The notes under the pieces were generated by a model, which saw only the letters and a program-made list of their open reading frames with translations, made no database searches and was not told the DNA's origin. 6,262 nucleotides of DNA, from assembly GCA_027623845.1 (NCBI GenBank), contig JAQBUJ010000213.1, positions 1 to 6,262 of the forward strand, given 5' to 3'. Positions within the stretch are counted from its first letter, which is position 1. Each line of letters begins with the position of its first letter. The stretch comes from Pseudomonadota bacterium (GTDB taxonomy: Bacteria; Pseudomonadota; Alphaproteobacteria; Thalassobaculales; Thalassobaculaceae). The translations under genes and the position numbers were made by a program. Below, one piece after another: positions 6,024-6,262 of this stretch.

Positions 6024-6262
6024 ATTCGGCGATGCTCCGGCAGGCGGCGCCAAGCGCGGCGATTTCCGGATCGCTGAGTGATTGGCCGTTGAATTCCAAG
6101 CGGCCCTTGGAAATATCGTAGGACACTTCGCCGACCGACGCCTCTCCCGACAACAGTTGCGATTGCGCCGGCAGGCCAAGGTTCTTCAGCGCGTCATACG
6201 TAATGTTGAAGGTAATCTTATACCACCTTCCATTGATCAGAACCCATGTGCCCAATCCCGGG
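6022..6262 (-). CDS. Protein of unknown function, 5' end beyond the window
   Basis: I do not recognise this protein. The frame is open from the right edge to TAA at 6024-6022, giving about 80 visible codons. The visible part reads TWVLINGRWYKITFNITYDAL, a beta-rich start with several aromatic residues, then a Gly/Ser/Glu-rich middle (LLSGEASVGEVSYDISKGRLEFNG) and a short helical end, DPEIAALGAACRS. The only start in the window is a TTG at 6255 with no room to judge a ribosome binding site. The frame remains open upstream of it, so the gene most likely begins outside and this is its C-terminal part. I see no membrane segment. Reasons to call it real are the coding-like composition, the well-placed stop codon and the shared bidirectional terminator. 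A short complete protein from the TTG cannot be excluded. Confidence 0.6.
   Translation of the reverse strand, partial: PGLGTWVLINGRWYKITFNITYDALKNLGLPAQSQLLSGEASVGEVSYDISKGRLEFNGQSLSDPEIAALGAACRSIAE

Noticed and set aside
5094..6179. Long minus-strand frame (361 residues) opposite gcdH
   Set aside because: It runs antisense to a clear glutaryl-CoA dehydrogenase gene and through the bidirectional terminator. Its composition (His/Arg/Gln-rich) and lack of any motif mark it as a shadow.

Overview
The window looks like an ordinary chromosomal segment of a GC-rich alphaproteobacterium, most likely of the Rhodospirillales type. The evidence is the conserved gene order rpiB-glyA-nrdR-ribD, a Ros/MucR-family regulator, and a small protein resembling a family I know only from alphaproteobacteria. 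Placement below the class is inference.

Layout. Positions 1-3475 hold a tight minus-strand gene string, transcribed right to left: rpiB (sugar-phosphate isomerase), glyA (serine hydroxymethyltransferase), nrdR (zinc-finger/ATP-cone repressor of ribonucleotide reductase genes) and ribD (bifunctional riboflavin biosynthesis enzyme, its last few codons cut by the window edge). Gaps of 24, 46 and 18 bases suggest one operon. Positions 3476-3810 are an AT-rich divergent intergenic region with candidate promoters, a perfect 12-bp palindrome and a near-match to a CtrA box. At 3811-4263 (+) lies a MucR/Ros-like regulator whose zinc finger has lost most of its metal ligands. At 4392-4583 (-) is a 63-residue conserved-type protein of unknown function. 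At 4737-5969 (+) is a glutaryl-CoA dehydrogenase, ending at a strong bidirectional terminator (5995-6023). That terminator is shared with a convergent minus-strand gene of unknown function that runs off the right edge.

Function. The rpiB-ribD string joins pentose phosphate, one-carbon, deoxynucleotide-control and flavin metabolism, a common housekeeping grouping. Glutaryl-CoA dehydrogenase belongs to lysine/tryptophan and glutarate catabolism and uses FAD, but no pathway partner is visible here. I found no mobile element, CRISPR array, tRNA, rRNA or defence system. I see no convincing evidence of an undescribed system. The points most worth a second look are the degenerate zinc finger of the MucR-like protein, the structured promoter region in front of it, and the two small uncharacterised genes.
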